Origin: Saccharibacillus kuerlensis DSM 22868
GTDB lineage: Bacteria; Bacillota; Bacilli; Paenibacillales; Paenibacillaceae
Reading direction: 5' to 3'
Length of the DNA stretch: 42,559 bases
Assembly: GCF_000378145.1 (NCBI RefSeq)
Contig: NZ_KB899306.1
Coordinates: 1-42,559 of the forward strand
Part shown: positions 31,846 through 40,111 of the stretch, piece by piece
Numbering within the stretch: the stretch's first letter is position 1
Layout: the number at the start of each line of letters is the position of its first letter
Position numbers and translations under genes: made by a program
The notes under the pieces: generated by a model
The model's database searches: none
Told to the model about the DNA's origin: nothing
Seen by the model: the letters and a program-made list of their open reading frames with translations, nothing else

Positions 31846-31882
31846 CAAGACTCTTCTTTGCAATATAGAAGAGTCTTGTTTT
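31846..31882 (+). terminator. Attenuating hairpin before the permease genes
   Basis: Perfect 12-bp arms (31846-31857, 31867-31878) are followed by TTTTGTT. It lies between the secreted peptide gene and the transporter genes, so it likely gives more peptide than transporter. Confidence 0.7.
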
Positions 31883-31900
31883 GTTCTGGAGTGTGTCTAT

Positions 31901-32947
31901 ATGTTTTTTATAAAAAAATCGCTTTATTTGATTGTTTATTACATAGTTGTCGCGACTTTTACCTGCCTTGCTTTTTCCTCTTTGCTCACTTCATATGCAA
32001 ATACAAAAGTTCTTCAAAACGGCTTGAGTGATAATAGTTTGCAATTCGTCATCAATACTGGAACTGCCGGTGCAGTTTCAGATTTGACGAACGAACAACT
32101 CATCAAACAGCTTGAGAAAAACACAGATTCTTTTTTGCTTTACAAGGATGAAGATAATTTTTTTGCTAAATCAGTTTACCTGCATAATGCCGAGCTTCCT
32201 TTTCCTATGGATAGTGGACAAAGCTTAGACACTTTCCAGCCGAACAGTATTGTGTTGGACCGTAGTTTGATGAATAACACAACTGTTCGAGATGGAAAAT
32301 ATTATTTTTCATATCAAGGCCGTTCTTATGAAGTACTAGATTCATTCGCTTGGATAAATAAGTACATGTACAGAGACAGCAATCTTTTTGTTTCTCTCAA
32401 TCTGGAAAAACCGGCTTTCGGGTCCTACTCGATCGATGGAATCTCCGAGTCGAATTTAGAAAGCTTATTGAGTCTTTGGACGGCAGAACGGCCTGAAGCT
32501 TTTTCTTTTTCCATAACACCTGCTGTGTCGGGTTTCATGGACCGGTTTGTGCTGACAATGAGAGATCAAGCGTTTATCATCATGGTATTTGGAGTCGCTC
32601 TCCTGCTGATGATGCTGAGCACGTTGGGAACGACTTTGTCATGGGTACAGGCCAAAAAAGACGAAATCCAAGCTCGACATCTGGTTGGAGCCAATGCTGG
32701 ACAAATTCGGTTCTGGCTACTTAAAGAGTATTGGATCGTACTGCTGTTAAGTTTTTTCATTGGAAACGGTTTGGCTTGGCTAATTGCAAAATGGGGCGTT
32801 TTCCATGAGTTGATTCGGGAAGTCACTTTGTTCGGCAGTCTGATCTCTTTCCTATTCTGTTTGGCTATAGGCACATTGACAGCCCTAATCTCAACTTCTC
32901 GCTACGATAAAAGAAAGCGGATAAGAAAGAAGGTCGTCCTTCCATGA
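31901..32947 (+). CDS. FtsX/MacB-like permease subunit 1
   Basis: This 348-residue membrane protein has the topology of type VII ABC permeases: one helix (about 8-30), an extracytoplasmic domain (about 31-220), then three helices (about 222-245, 275-297, 303-328). The cytoplasmic loop after the second helix reads KKDEIQARHLVGANAGQIRF, matching the FtsX pattern (R-x-GA). The ectodomain is not recognised. The ATG follows GGAG at a rather long distance. Together with the next gene and the ATPase it would form a heteromeric transporter that could export the peptide, expel it from the membrane (immunity) or drive an envelope signal. Its stop overlaps the next start by 4 nt. Confidence 0.8.
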   Translation: MFFIKKSLYLIVYYIVVATFTCLAFSSLLTSYANTKVLQNGLSDNSLQFVINTGTAGAVSDLTNEQLIKQLEKNTDSFLLYKDEDNFFAKSVYLHNAELPFPMDSGQSLDTFQPNSIVLDRSLMNNTTVRDGKYYFSYQGRSYEVLDSFAWINKYMYRDSNLFVSLNLEKPAFGSYSIDGISESNLESLLSLWTAERPEAFSFSITPAVSGFMDRFVLTMRDQAFIIMVFGVALLLMMLSTLGTTLSWVQAKKDEIQARHLVGANAGQIRFWLLKEYWIVLLLSFFIGNGLAWLIAKWGVFHELIREVTLFGSLISFLFCLAIGTLTALISTSRYDKRKRIRKKVVLP

Positions 32948-34131
32948 ATCAATTTCGATATTCCTTAGAAGACCTTTGGCGGCACAAAGGCAATTCGTTC
33001 GTTCTTTTGCTAGAAACAGTTATGCTTCTTATCATCGTTAATTTGATCGCTTGGAGCTTGAATGACATGAATAAAATGAATCATGAAATTCAACGCCTTA
33101 ACGAGACTAAAGAAATTTATGGGCTGGTCAATTTCACAGGAAGTATGCAGCAAAATCTTTTATTTCAAGACGATACGTATATTACTGAGTTGAGCCAAAT
33201 ATACGATTCGATCTATGCCAACGATGAAGTGGAATCATTTTCGCTTTATTCGTCTACCTTTAATTTTGAGAAGTCTTCTTTCGGTAATTCTGAATTTTTG
33301 TATACTTCCGAAGCCAACGTGTTTATTCCATTTTTATATACAAACGATCTCTTTTTCGAGTATTTTAACCTCGAATTGACGGAAGGAAGAAATTTCACTG
33401 TTGAAGACTATCAAAAAAAGTCACCTGTTATTCCAGTGCTGATCGGTAGCGATCTTACATTTAAATATAAACTGGGAGACATTCTATCTCCGCTTGGCAG
33501 TCAACAATATCAGGTTGTAGGTATATTGAAAAAAAACAGCTCCTACATCGATATTATGGCAACTCGAGATTTTAAAAATCTTGATCAAATGATTTTGCTT
33601 CCACTTAATAAAAACGAATTGTTAAGTGCGGCTGATTACGATAGCGTAATTATGAGAGCATATATTGCTACTGATGACAAATCAGTTTTATCCAATATTG
33701 TAAACCAGGCAAACGAACTAGTTAACTATTCTTTTGCATTCAAAAGTATGCTCTATCAATCCAAATTCGTTGCCCAAGACAAAGAAAAATCGCTTCAAAT
33801 CCAGATCCTTCTCTCAAGTCTGATTTTGATATTTACTTTCGTCACAGTGACGGTCTCTTATTTGCAGTTTATCGAAAAACATATCTACGAATTTGGCGTA
33901 CATTTGCTGTCGGGGGCAACCCACAAAGATCTTGCTCTGAGGCTGGGCGGGCAATTTTTAATTTTGCTTGTACTCAGTAATCTAATCACAAACAGTTTGT
34001 TCGGAGGTTTTTCAAACCTATATATTTCAGTGATCGTAAGTATGTTGCTGGCTATCATCTTTTTGACCATTCCTGTGCTCCGACTCAATCGAATGACTAC
34101 GACTTCCATGCTGAAAGGGAGAATCCGATGA
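32944..34131 (+). CDS. FtsX/MacB-like permease subunit 2
   Basis: This 395-residue protein has the same topology as its partner: an N-terminal helix (about 18-40), a large extracytoplasmic region (about 41-280), then three C-terminal helices with the loop KHIYEFGVHLLSGATHKDLALRLG between the first and second. The DIL-SPLG and VVGIL elements near 165-195 resemble the MacB periplasmic core. In related lactococcin-972-type loci one longer protein carries both halves; here they are two genes. Overlaps of 4 nt with both neighbours indicate tight coupling. Confidence 0.8.
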   Translation: MNQFRYSLEDLWRHKGNSFVLLLETVMLLIIVNLIAWSLNDMNKMNHEIQRLNETKEIYGLVNFTGSMQQNLLFQDDTYITELSQIYDSIYANDEVESFSLYSSTFNFEKSSFGNSEFLYTSEANVFIPFLYTNDLFFEYFNLELTEGRNFTVEDYQKKSPVIPVLIGSDLTFKYKLGDILSPLGSQQYQVVGILKKNSSYIDIMATRDFKNLDQMILLPLNKNELLSAADYDSVIMRAYIATDDKSVLSNIVNQANELVNYSFAFKSMLYQSKFVAQDKEKSLQIQILLSSLILIFTFVTVTVSYLQFIEKHIYEFGVHLLSGATHKDLALRLGGQFLILLVLSNLITNSLFGGFSNLYISVIVSMLLAIIFLTIPVLRLNRMTTTSMLKGRIR

Positions 34132-34820
34132 ACCAGATCGAAATCCGTAACCTTAACAAAGTGTTTAAAACTAAGCAGCATGCGTTGCATGCCCTGAATG
34201 ATGTTTCCTTAACCATAGAAAAAGGAGAAATGGTCGCGATTATGGGAACCTCTGGTTCCGGCAAAACCACGTTGCTCCACATTCTTGGTTGTATCGATCA
34301 CCCGAGCGATGGTAGCTATCGGCTCAATGAAATGGCAATCGAACAGCAGTCACCGAAAGCTTTAGCTCATATTCGAAACCGTGATTTGGGATTCGTGATG
34401 CAGGATTTTGCTCTGATCGACCACTACTCTGTCCAAAAAAACGTCCTATTGCCGCTAAAATACATGAAAGAAACGAAGCTTCGCAAAGAACGCGCCGCTC
34501 GTCTTCCTGCACTGCTAGAGAAGCTTCATATCGGTCAGAAGCAGCATGAAAAAGTCATGAATCTGTCTGGTGGACAAAAACAGCGCGTTGCGATAGCACG
34601 TGCGCTGATTAACGAGCCTGACATCATTCTCGCAGACGAACCTACGGGAGCTTTAGATCAGAAAACCTCCTACGAAATCATCCAATTAATGCGCTCAATC
34701 AACCAAGAAGGCAAAACAGTTATTATCGTCACTCATGACCCCAGTATCGCGGCCCACTGTCAACGGATCGTACGAATCGAAGACGGCAAGATTATCGAGG
34801 ATGGAGCTAACGTCGTTTAA
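34128..34820 (+). CDS. ABC transporter ATPase (LolD/MacB type)
   Basis: This 230-residue ATPase has Walker A GTSGSGKT (40-47), the Q-loop in FVMQDFAL, signature LSGGQ (146-150), Walker B IILADE with catalytic E171, and switch H203. The short length and [16 protein letters not shown] segment place it with the LolD/FtsE/MacB group that works with FtsX-like permeases. It overlaps the upstream permease by 4 nt and ends the operon; a terminator follows at 34889-34926. Confidence 0.9.
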   Translation: MNQIEIRNLNKVFKTKQHALHALNDVSLTIEKGEMVAIMGTSGSGKTTLLHILGCIDHPSDGSYRLNEMAIEQQSPKALAHIRNRDLGFVMQDFALIDHYSVQKNVLLPLKYMKETKLRKERAARLPALLEKLHIGQKQHEKVMNLSGGQKQRVAIARALINEPDIILADEPTGALDQKTSYEIIQLMRSINQEGKTVIIVTHDPSIAAHCQRIVRIEDGKIIEDGANVV

Positions 34821-34888
34821 TTCGAATTTCTCGATAGTCCACAAAAAGTCGGCACTTTCCTATTATAGGAAAGCGCCCAGAGTATCGA

Positions 34889-34926
34889 GAAACCCATCTC
34901 TCCAAACGGAGGGTTGGGTTTCTTTT
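34889..34926 (+). terminator. Terminator after the ATPase gene
   Basis: GAAACCCA (34889-34896) pairs with TGGGTTTC (34915-34922), with an inner CTCC/GGAG stem, followed by TTTT. A second hairpin, CTTTCCTAT/ATAGGAAAG, precedes it (34855-34873). The sequence is a relative of the GTCGAGAAA hairpins at 29.5 and 35.8 kb. Confidence 0.7.
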
Positions 34927-34949
34927 GCATCGAGTGTCTCTTGTTCCTT

Positions 34950-35725
34950 CGGCTTGCTTGGTCTGCCGGTCCAGGTGGTTCAAATACGGCCGGAATCATG
35001 TGTATTTCCAGCCGTCACATAGACATCCGTTATTACATTGTTCTTTCCATCAACGGTTCGGTGGTCCAGATAGAAAAAGCCTTACGGCTTCCCATCACGG
35101 ACCATATACCCACTGTCCGGGTCGATCTTGCTCACTTTCACTTCTTTGGTTTCTTCCTCCTCCTCTTGTGGTTTTAGTGCTTTTTTTCATTCTCCTTCCA
35201 GTCTGCTTCTACAGCGGTATTCAGTTCGTCCAGGTAACCTTTCGTGTTTTGTAGCACTTTTTGTTTCGTGTATTTATGTTTGTTTGCACTAGCTTTGACG
35301 TGAGTCGAATCCGAGAACAAGACGTGTCCACCCACCATCTTGTGCGAAATGTCCTAGAAGATCGTCGTGCCGTTAAAGCGTGCTCGACGATTCCAGCTAA
35401 TCGTGGAGTAGTCCGGCACTTTGTCGGTCAATCCTAGTCCCGGAAGTCAACGGTAAGCCAGGTTGGTTTGGATTTCACGTTCCAGTTGGCGTTTGGAACA
35501 AATGCCGTAAAAGTAACCGAGGAAAACCAATTTGAATAGAACGGTCGGGTCAATCGCCGGACGACCATTGTTTTCGCAATAAAGAGGACGGACTTTTTCA
35601 TCGTTGAACAAGAAATTAATATACCGATCAATCTTTCGTAGCATATGGTTTTCGGGCACGAGATCTTCAATCGAAATGAGTTCATAGATTTGTTGTTTTT
35701 CTCGGTTTGGACGCAGTATGCGAAG
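34950..35725 (-). pseudogene. Decayed IS1182-type transposase
   Basis: Reading the - strand across several frames gives the N-terminal half of an IS1182-family transposase: LRPNREKQQIYELISIEDLV, then PENHMLRKIDRYINFLF, NGRPAIDPTVLFKLVFLGY, KQLEREIQTNLAYR-like text, TDKVPDYSTISWNRRARF, HKMVGGHVLFSDSTHVKASA, SGYMVRDGKP, FFYLDHRTVDGK, ITDVYVTAG and finally PYLNHLDRQ. At least four frameshifts or stops break it, a short internal deletion lies near 35355, and the C-terminal half is missing. It cannot be active. The rest of the gene-free stretch 34821-35868 holds terminators and repeats only. Confidence 0.75.
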
Positions 35726-35795
35726 ACCTTCCGTTCGTTACAAGTAGCTTGTATTATACAACATTAATGCGGTGTCGTAATGAAACGAATGAATA

Positions 35796-35850
35796 TAAAA
35801 AAGGCTGTCGAGAGTTTCTCGACAGCCTGAACCGAACCCTCAAGGGTTCG
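35796..35850 (-). terminator. Terminator of rluF built from two hairpin repeats
   Basis: On the - strand the first hairpin (CGAACCC/GGGTTCG, 35833-35850) is followed by a second with perfect 12-bp arms (35802-35813, 35817-35828) and then six T residues. The core words CCCTCAAGGG and GTCGAGA are shared with the repeat at 29514-29592, in the opposite order. Confidence 0.8.
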
Positions 35851-35868
35851 TCTTTTGTATGAAAACGA

Positions 35869-36582
35869 TTAGCTGTTGCGAGGCGTATAATTCAAATCTT
35901 TAAACAGCCGATCCAGCTCTTTCGCTGTCAGATCGCGCCATTTGCCGGTCGGCAGGCTGTTCAGGTGAATATTCATGATCCGGATGCGCTTGAGCGCGCG
36001 GACGTTGTAGTCGAGCGCTTCGCACATCCGGCGGATCTGACGGTTGAGACCCTGGGTCAGCGTGATCTGGAACACGAACTTCGACAGCTGCTCCACTTTG
36101 CACGGGAGTGTCTTCGTATCCAGAATCTCGACGCCAGCCGCCATCTTTTTCAGGAACTCAGGGGTGATAGGGCGGTCGACCGTGACGATGTATTCCTTCT
36201 CGTGGCGGTTCTCCGCTCTAAGGATCTCGTTTACAATGTCGCCGTCGTTCGTCAGCAGAATCAAGCCTTCGGAATCTTTGTCCAGGCGGCCGACATGGAA
36301 GATTCGCTGCGAGTGGCCGACAAAGTCGACGATATTGCCTTTGACGCTGCGCTCGGTCGTACTGGTGATGCCGACGGGCTTGTTGAGCGCGATATAGACG
36401 TTCTCCTGCGCCGCTTTTTCCTTGATTCGTTTGCCGCTTACCCGTACGTCGTCGCCCGGCTCCACCTGGCTGCCCAGGTCCGCTTTGACACCGTTAATGG
36501 TTACTTTGCCTTCGGCAATGATCTTGTCCGCGCCGCGTCTCGACGTAAAGCCGGACTCGGCGATATATTTGTTAATCCGCAA
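35869..36582 (-). CDS. rluF: 23S rRNA pseudouridine synthase RluF
   Basis: This 237-residue enzyme starts with TTG at 36582, nine bases after AAAGGTG. An S4 RNA-binding domain (about 1-50, [21 protein letters not shown]) precedes the RsuA/RluB/E/F catalytic domain. Catalytic D101 lies in [13 protein letters not shown]. The C-terminal [20 protein letters not shown] motif is that of the RluF group, which converts uridine 2604 of 23S rRNA to pseudouridine. The related RluB and RsuA are less likely from this tail. It is a housekeeping gene at the right edge of the AT-rich island. Confidence 0.88.
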   Translation of the reverse strand: MRINKYIAESGFTSRRGADKIIAEGKVTINGVKADLGSQVEPGDDVRVSGKRIKEKAAQENVYIALNKPVGITSTTERSVKGNIVDFVGHSQRIFHVGRLDKDSEGLILLTNDGDIVNEILRAENRHEKEYIVTVDRPITPEFLKKMAAGVEILDTKTLPCKVEQLSKFVFQITLTQGLNRQIRRMCEALDYNVRALKRIRIMNIHLNSLPTGKWRDLTAKELDRLFKDLNYTPRNS

Positions 36583-36685
36583 TTGTACGCACACCTTTCT
36601 GGTTGAGGAAAATTCTCTGTTTACCATAGCGCAAAAGGGGCGAGGTTGTACAGGTTTTCGAATAGGTATCGTTTCCGTACATATT

Positions 36686-36715
36686 AAAAGGCCGGTTCAT
36701 TTGAACCAGCCTTTT
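36686..36715 (-). terminator. Terminator overlapping the desR stop
   Basis: Arms 36686-36698 and 36703-36715 (one mismatched pair) enclose the desR stop codon. On the - strand the hairpin is followed by TTTT. Confidence 0.65.
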
Positions 36716-37299
36716 TCCTTGACCGTTGTAATCGCCTCAATCCGGTTGCCGGCACCTAACTTGTCCAAAATAACCGAGACATAGTTGCGGACCGTTCCGT
36801 TGGTAAGGGAGAGTTGGCTTGCGATTTCTTTTGTGTTTTTGCCTTCGGAAATCAGCAGCAGCACTTCCCTCTCCCTTTCGGTTAACGGATTTTCTTCGGC
36901 GTAAGGCGCATCGTCCACAAGCTCGGGCGCATAGATGCGTCGGCCGGACATTACGCTGCGGATGGCATCCGCCAGTTCTTCGCTTGGGCTGTCCTTGAGC
37001 AGGTAGCCGTGTGCCCCCGCCTTGATTGCACGTTCAAAATAGCCGGAGCGCGCAAAGGTGGTCAGGATCAGCACGCGGCAGCCGGAACCTTTCAATTCCT
37101 CTGCAGCTTCCAATCCTGTTTTATGAGGCATCTCGATGTCCATGACACAGATGTCCGGCTTGTGCAGCCGAACGAGCTGAATCGCTTCCTCGCCGTCTGC
37201 TGCGCGGCCAACGACCTCCATGTCATCCTCGAGATCGAGCAGCGAGGCCAGAGCGCCGAGCATCATGCGCTGGTCCTCCGCAATCACGATTTTTATCAC
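36697..37299 (-). CDS. desR: Response regulator DesR (NarL/LuxR type)
   Basis: This 200-residue regulator has a receiver domain (about 3-118) with acidic residues E8/D9 and phospho-acceptor D54 (VMDIEMP), and a LuxR-type helix-turn-helix (about 138-196, NPLTEREREVLLLISEGKNTKEIASQLSLTNGTVRNYVSVILDKL). D54 is the phosphorylated residue of B. subtilis DesR. It lies downstream of desK and des, as in B. subtilis. Phosphorylated DesR activates the desaturase gene when the membrane stiffens in the cold; two candidate binding dyads are present upstream of des. Confidence 0.9.
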   Translation of the reverse strand: MIKIVIAEDQRMMLGALASLLDLEDDMEVVGRAADGEEAIQLVRLHKPDICVMDIEMPHKTGLEAAEELKGSGCRVLILTTFARSGYFERAIKAGAHGYLLKDSPSEELADAIRSVMSGRRIYAPELVDDAPYAEENPLTEREREVLLLISEGKNTKEIASQLSLTNGTVRNYVSVILDKLGAGNRIEAITTVKEKGWFK

Positions 37300-37316
37300 G
37301 CCTACCCCTCCTTATT

Positions 37317-38510
37317 TTAGTCGCGTCCTGATTCCCGCGCTGGTTCTTGTGTCTGGATGTCTGCTTCTGCTGTGTTTGGGTCGCGCTGCGCGAGTACGTA
37401 CGGAATCCGCATAGTTAGCAGTGTTCCGCTGCCCGATTCAGAATCGGAAGTAATCTCGAGACTACCGTTTACGAATTCCAGGCGCTCACGCATACCTCGC
37501 AGGCCGCTTCCGCGTGTCCGGCTGCCTCCTTCTCGAAGACCGCTTCCGTTATCGGCAACCTGTACGATCAGCTCGCCGGGCGTCGGCTCAATCTTTACTC
37601 GGCAGGCGGTTGCTCCGCTGTGCCTGACGATATTGGTGACCGCTTCCTTCAGACACATGCTGACGACGTTTTCATTCAGCAGCGACGTGCGCGTCTTGGC
37701 CGGATCGCCGATCAGTGTGAATTCGATCTCCGCAGCCTTCAGAATCTGCCGCAATCGGTGTACTTCGTCTTCGATGTGCGTGCCGCGCATCTGTGTAACC
37801 AGCTCGCGGAGTTCTTTGAGCACGACCCGGGCGGTCTGCTGGACATCTCGAATTTCGTCTTCCGCCCGCTGCGGATTTTTGGTGACGAGTTTCGCGGCCA
37901 GGTCGCTTTTGAGGCCAATTAGTGCCAGGTTCTGGCCTAGTGTGTCATGCAGATCGCGGGCAATGCGCTGGCGCTCTTCCATGACGACCAGCTCGGAAAT
38001 CCGCTTGTTGGCATGTTCGAGCTGTCCTTCCAGCCGTTCGCTTTGGTTGCGATTGTAAGTCGTAACCGGCAGCAGGATCACGGCAATAATCGTGAGAGCA
38101 ACGAACGGCCATTGGGCGATCATCAGCGGGTCATGCCGGAGGAATCCTAAGTAGACGGAAGCGAGTGCGGCGGTCAGCTGGATGGAATACAGGATGAAAA
38201 ATCCTCGTTTGTTGCGAATGTTTCCGACAAAGTAAGCCAGAAATACTGCAAAATACACATAACCGAACATAAGCGTCATGGTAACAGAAACCGCCAACTG
38301 CATGCTTGTCCAGAAATAGCGGATCCGGCCTTTAGAAGCGAAGGCAAGCAGGTAGCAGATAAAGAAGCCGAGAACCAGCGATATTCCCATTACGGTATGG
38401 AACACGGTGGACGACCGGAAAATAAAATAAAACGGAAGAATGTAGAAAACGACCCATACGTACGGATTGAGTCCGGTGCTCCGCTGGAAAATCTGGTACC
38501 ACTTCTGCAT
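37317..38510 (-). CDS. desK: Membrane thermosensor histidine kinase DesK
   Basis: This 397-residue kinase has about five membrane helices in its first 150 residues, a short coiled linker (about 152-176), then the HisKA_3 dimerisation helix with RDLHDTLGQNL (phospho-acceptor H188, the same number as in B. subtilis DesK) and a HATPase domain with VADNGSGL and GSGLRGMRERL. It senses bilayer thickness/fluidity and acts as kinase or phosphatase on DesR. GGAGGG precedes the ATG at 38510; the open frame runs to 38591 without a site. Confidence 0.9.
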   Translation of the reverse strand: MQKWYQIFQRSTGLNPYVWVVFYILPFYFIFRSSTVFHTVMGISLVLGFFICYLLAFASKGRIRYFWTSMQLAVSVTMTLMFGYVYFAVFLAYFVGNIRNKRGFFILYSIQLTAALASVYLGFLRHDPLMIAQWPFVALTIIAVILLPVTTYNRNQSERLEGQLEHANKRISELVVMEERQRIARDLHDTLGQNLALIGLKSDLAAKLVTKNPQRAEDEIRDVQQTARVVLKELRELVTQMRGTHIEDEVHRLRQILKAAEIEFTLIGDPAKTRTSLLNENVVSMCLKEAVTNIVRHSGATACRVKIEPTPGELIVQVADNGSGLREGGSRTRGSGLRGMRERLEFVNGSLEITSDSESGSGTLLTMRIPYVLAQRDPNTAEADIQTQEPARESGRD

Positions 38511-38657
38511 GAATTTCCGCCCTCCGTAGACCGATGCCGGCAGCGATGAGAGACTTTCATTCCCGTACGCCGCTTCATTTTTTGTCAACATTATAACCTG
38601 AGGCCCCCCTTTTTCCCAAGTGCTCTCGTCTTTTTGTATGTTATCGGTAAATTTAAA

Positions 38658-38687
38658 GACCCCCGGAAGCTCATGCTTCGGGGGTCG
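38658..38687 (-). terminator. Hairpin between des and desK
   Basis: A GACCCCC/GGGGGTC stem extended by GAAGC/GCTTC (one bulge) is followed on the - strand by TCTTTAAATTT. It probably reduces read-through from des into desKR. Confidence 0.65.
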
Positions 38688-38750
38688 AACTGTTGGCTCG
38701 CCGACCGCGCAGATAAGGTAAAGGTGTCAGTCGCGGTACAGGAGCGGATA

Positions 38751-39800
38751 TTATTTGTTCGATTCGCGCGATACAGTCTGTACAGCGTTCTGCGGCAGTC
38801 CGCTGCGCACTTTCCGGTAGCCGGTGAACGACTTGGTCTCTTCGTCCCACAGGCGGAATTTGAGAGATTGCAGGCTGGTCCGCAGCGTGATTGTCGTCGC
38901 TTTTTGCAGCGGAATCGAGGAATCATGCGCTTTTTCCAAATTGTAGTTCGGTACTTTCGGACTCAAGTGATGCACATGGTGGAAGCCGATGTTGCCCGTG
39001 ATCCACTGCAGCGGCTTCGGCAGTTTGTAATACGAGCTGCCTTCGACGGCTGCGTTCACGTAATTCCATTCTTCTTCGTGCTCAAAGTAGGAGTCTTCGA
39101 ATTGGTGCTGCACGTAGAACAACCAGATGCCGAGCATGCCGGAGAAGAAGAAGACCGGACCCTGCACAAGCACGAATGCCTGCCATCCCATTGCCCAGAT
39201 CAGCAGTGCATACAGTCCGACAAGCAGAATGTTCGTCAAGTAAGTATTGTAACGCTCCTGCTTTTTCGCGCCTTTACGGTTGAAGCGTCCTTGAATCAGG
39301 AAGACGAAGATCGGTCCGATTCCGAACATGACAAGCGGGTTACGGTAAAAACGGTAAGCCAAGCGTGTCCAGAAGGAAGCATTTTCGTATTCTTCAATCG
39401 TCAGCAGCCACATGTCGCCTTCGCCGCGCTTATCAAGGTTGCTGCTCGTCGCGTGGTGCATCGTATGGCTGTATTTCCATTTGCGGTACGGCATAATCGT
39501 AATGACGCCTGTAATGGTGCCGACAATGTCATTAGCTTTTTTGTTTTTGAAGAAAGAACCGTGCGTGCAGTCATGGAAAATAATGAATGTCCGGATCACG
39601 AAGCCGGAAGCCACGAGCAGAAGCGGGAGGGCCAGCCAGTAGGAGACGGACAGGGCCAAGTAGCCGCCGACCCAGAAAATAATAAGTGGGATGATCGTAT
39701 TGAACAGCTGCATAACGCTGGCTCTGGTATCGGACTTCTCGTAGGGTTTCATGTGTTTTTTGAGTTCCGTAATCGGGTTTTGGCTTTGGGACATGCTCAT
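38751..39800 (-). CDS. des: Membrane acyl-lipid desaturase Des
   Basis: This 349-residue integral membrane protein has the three histidine boxes of acyl-lipid desaturases: HDCTH (76-80), HTMHH (112-116) and HHVHH (274-278), which bind a di-iron centre. Several hydrophobic segments (about 33-60, 62-75, 155-170, 188-225) place the active site on the cytoplasmic face. It introduces a double bond into phospholipid acyl chains and restores fluidity in the cold; B. subtilis Des acts at delta-5. AAAGGGG is nine bases before the ATG. It is the first gene of des-desK-desR. Confidence 0.93.
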   Translation of the reverse strand: MSMSQSQNPITELKKHMKPYEKSDTRASVMQLFNTIIPLIIFWVGGYLALSVSYWLALPLLLVASGFVIRTFIIFHDCTHGSFFKNKKANDIVGTITGVITIMPYRKWKYSHTMHHATSSNLDKRGEGDMWLLTIEEYENASFWTRLAYRFYRNPLVMFGIGPIFVFLIQGRFNRKGAKKQERYNTYLTNILLVGLYALLIWAMGWQAFVLVQGPVFFFSGMLGIWLFYVQHQFEDSYFEHEEEWNYVNAAVEGSSYYKLPKPLQWITGNIGFHHVHHLSPKVPNYNLEKAHDSSIPLQKATTITLRTSLQSLKFRLWDEETKSFTGYRKVRSGLPQNAVQTVSRESNK

Positions 39801-39851
39801 GGATGAATTCCCCTTTCGCGGACATTCCTCGGAACGCCTCTATTGATTACA

Positions 39852-39917
39852 AGTATACGGGGATTGCAGATGCTGACACAGTCATAAACGTCAGTTTGTT
39901 GAGATGACAAATGTCAT
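39852..39917 (-). promoter_or_regulatory. des promoter with two DesR-site candidates
   Basis: On the - strand a -10 (TATACT, 39852-39857) lacks a good -35. Two dyads lie upstream: TGACACAGTCA (39874-39884) and ATGACAAATGTCAT (39904-39917), centres about 31-32 bp apart (three helical turns). Relative to the inferred start they cover about -29 to -39 and -59 to -72, matching the region bound by DesR in B. subtilis. The remaining gap to 40111 holds no gene and no clear promoter for the divergent regulator. Confidence 0.6.
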
Positions 39918-40111
39918 ATAGGGAAGTTTTGTCGAAATGAATTTACGGATACGTGACTCTTTGCATATCTGTATATTTTTTGTAGATGTACGATTGTTAT
40001 TTTGAAGGAAGCCGCAATGAGTTGGCACGAAATCCAACAAACAGCCAAAGAATTGTGAAGGGGCTATCCAAGCGAATTTTTATAATTTTGAAAGTGAGCG
40101 GAGGCAGAGTG

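Noticed and set aside
34735-35254. Several overlapping + strand frames after the ATPase gene
   Set aside because: They are antisense to the decayed transposase or read through the terminator; none has a ribosome binding site.
38634-39806. A 390-codon open frame on the + strand opposite des
   Set aside because: It covers the des-desK terminator and is antisense to a desaturase with all three histidine boxes; no signals support it.
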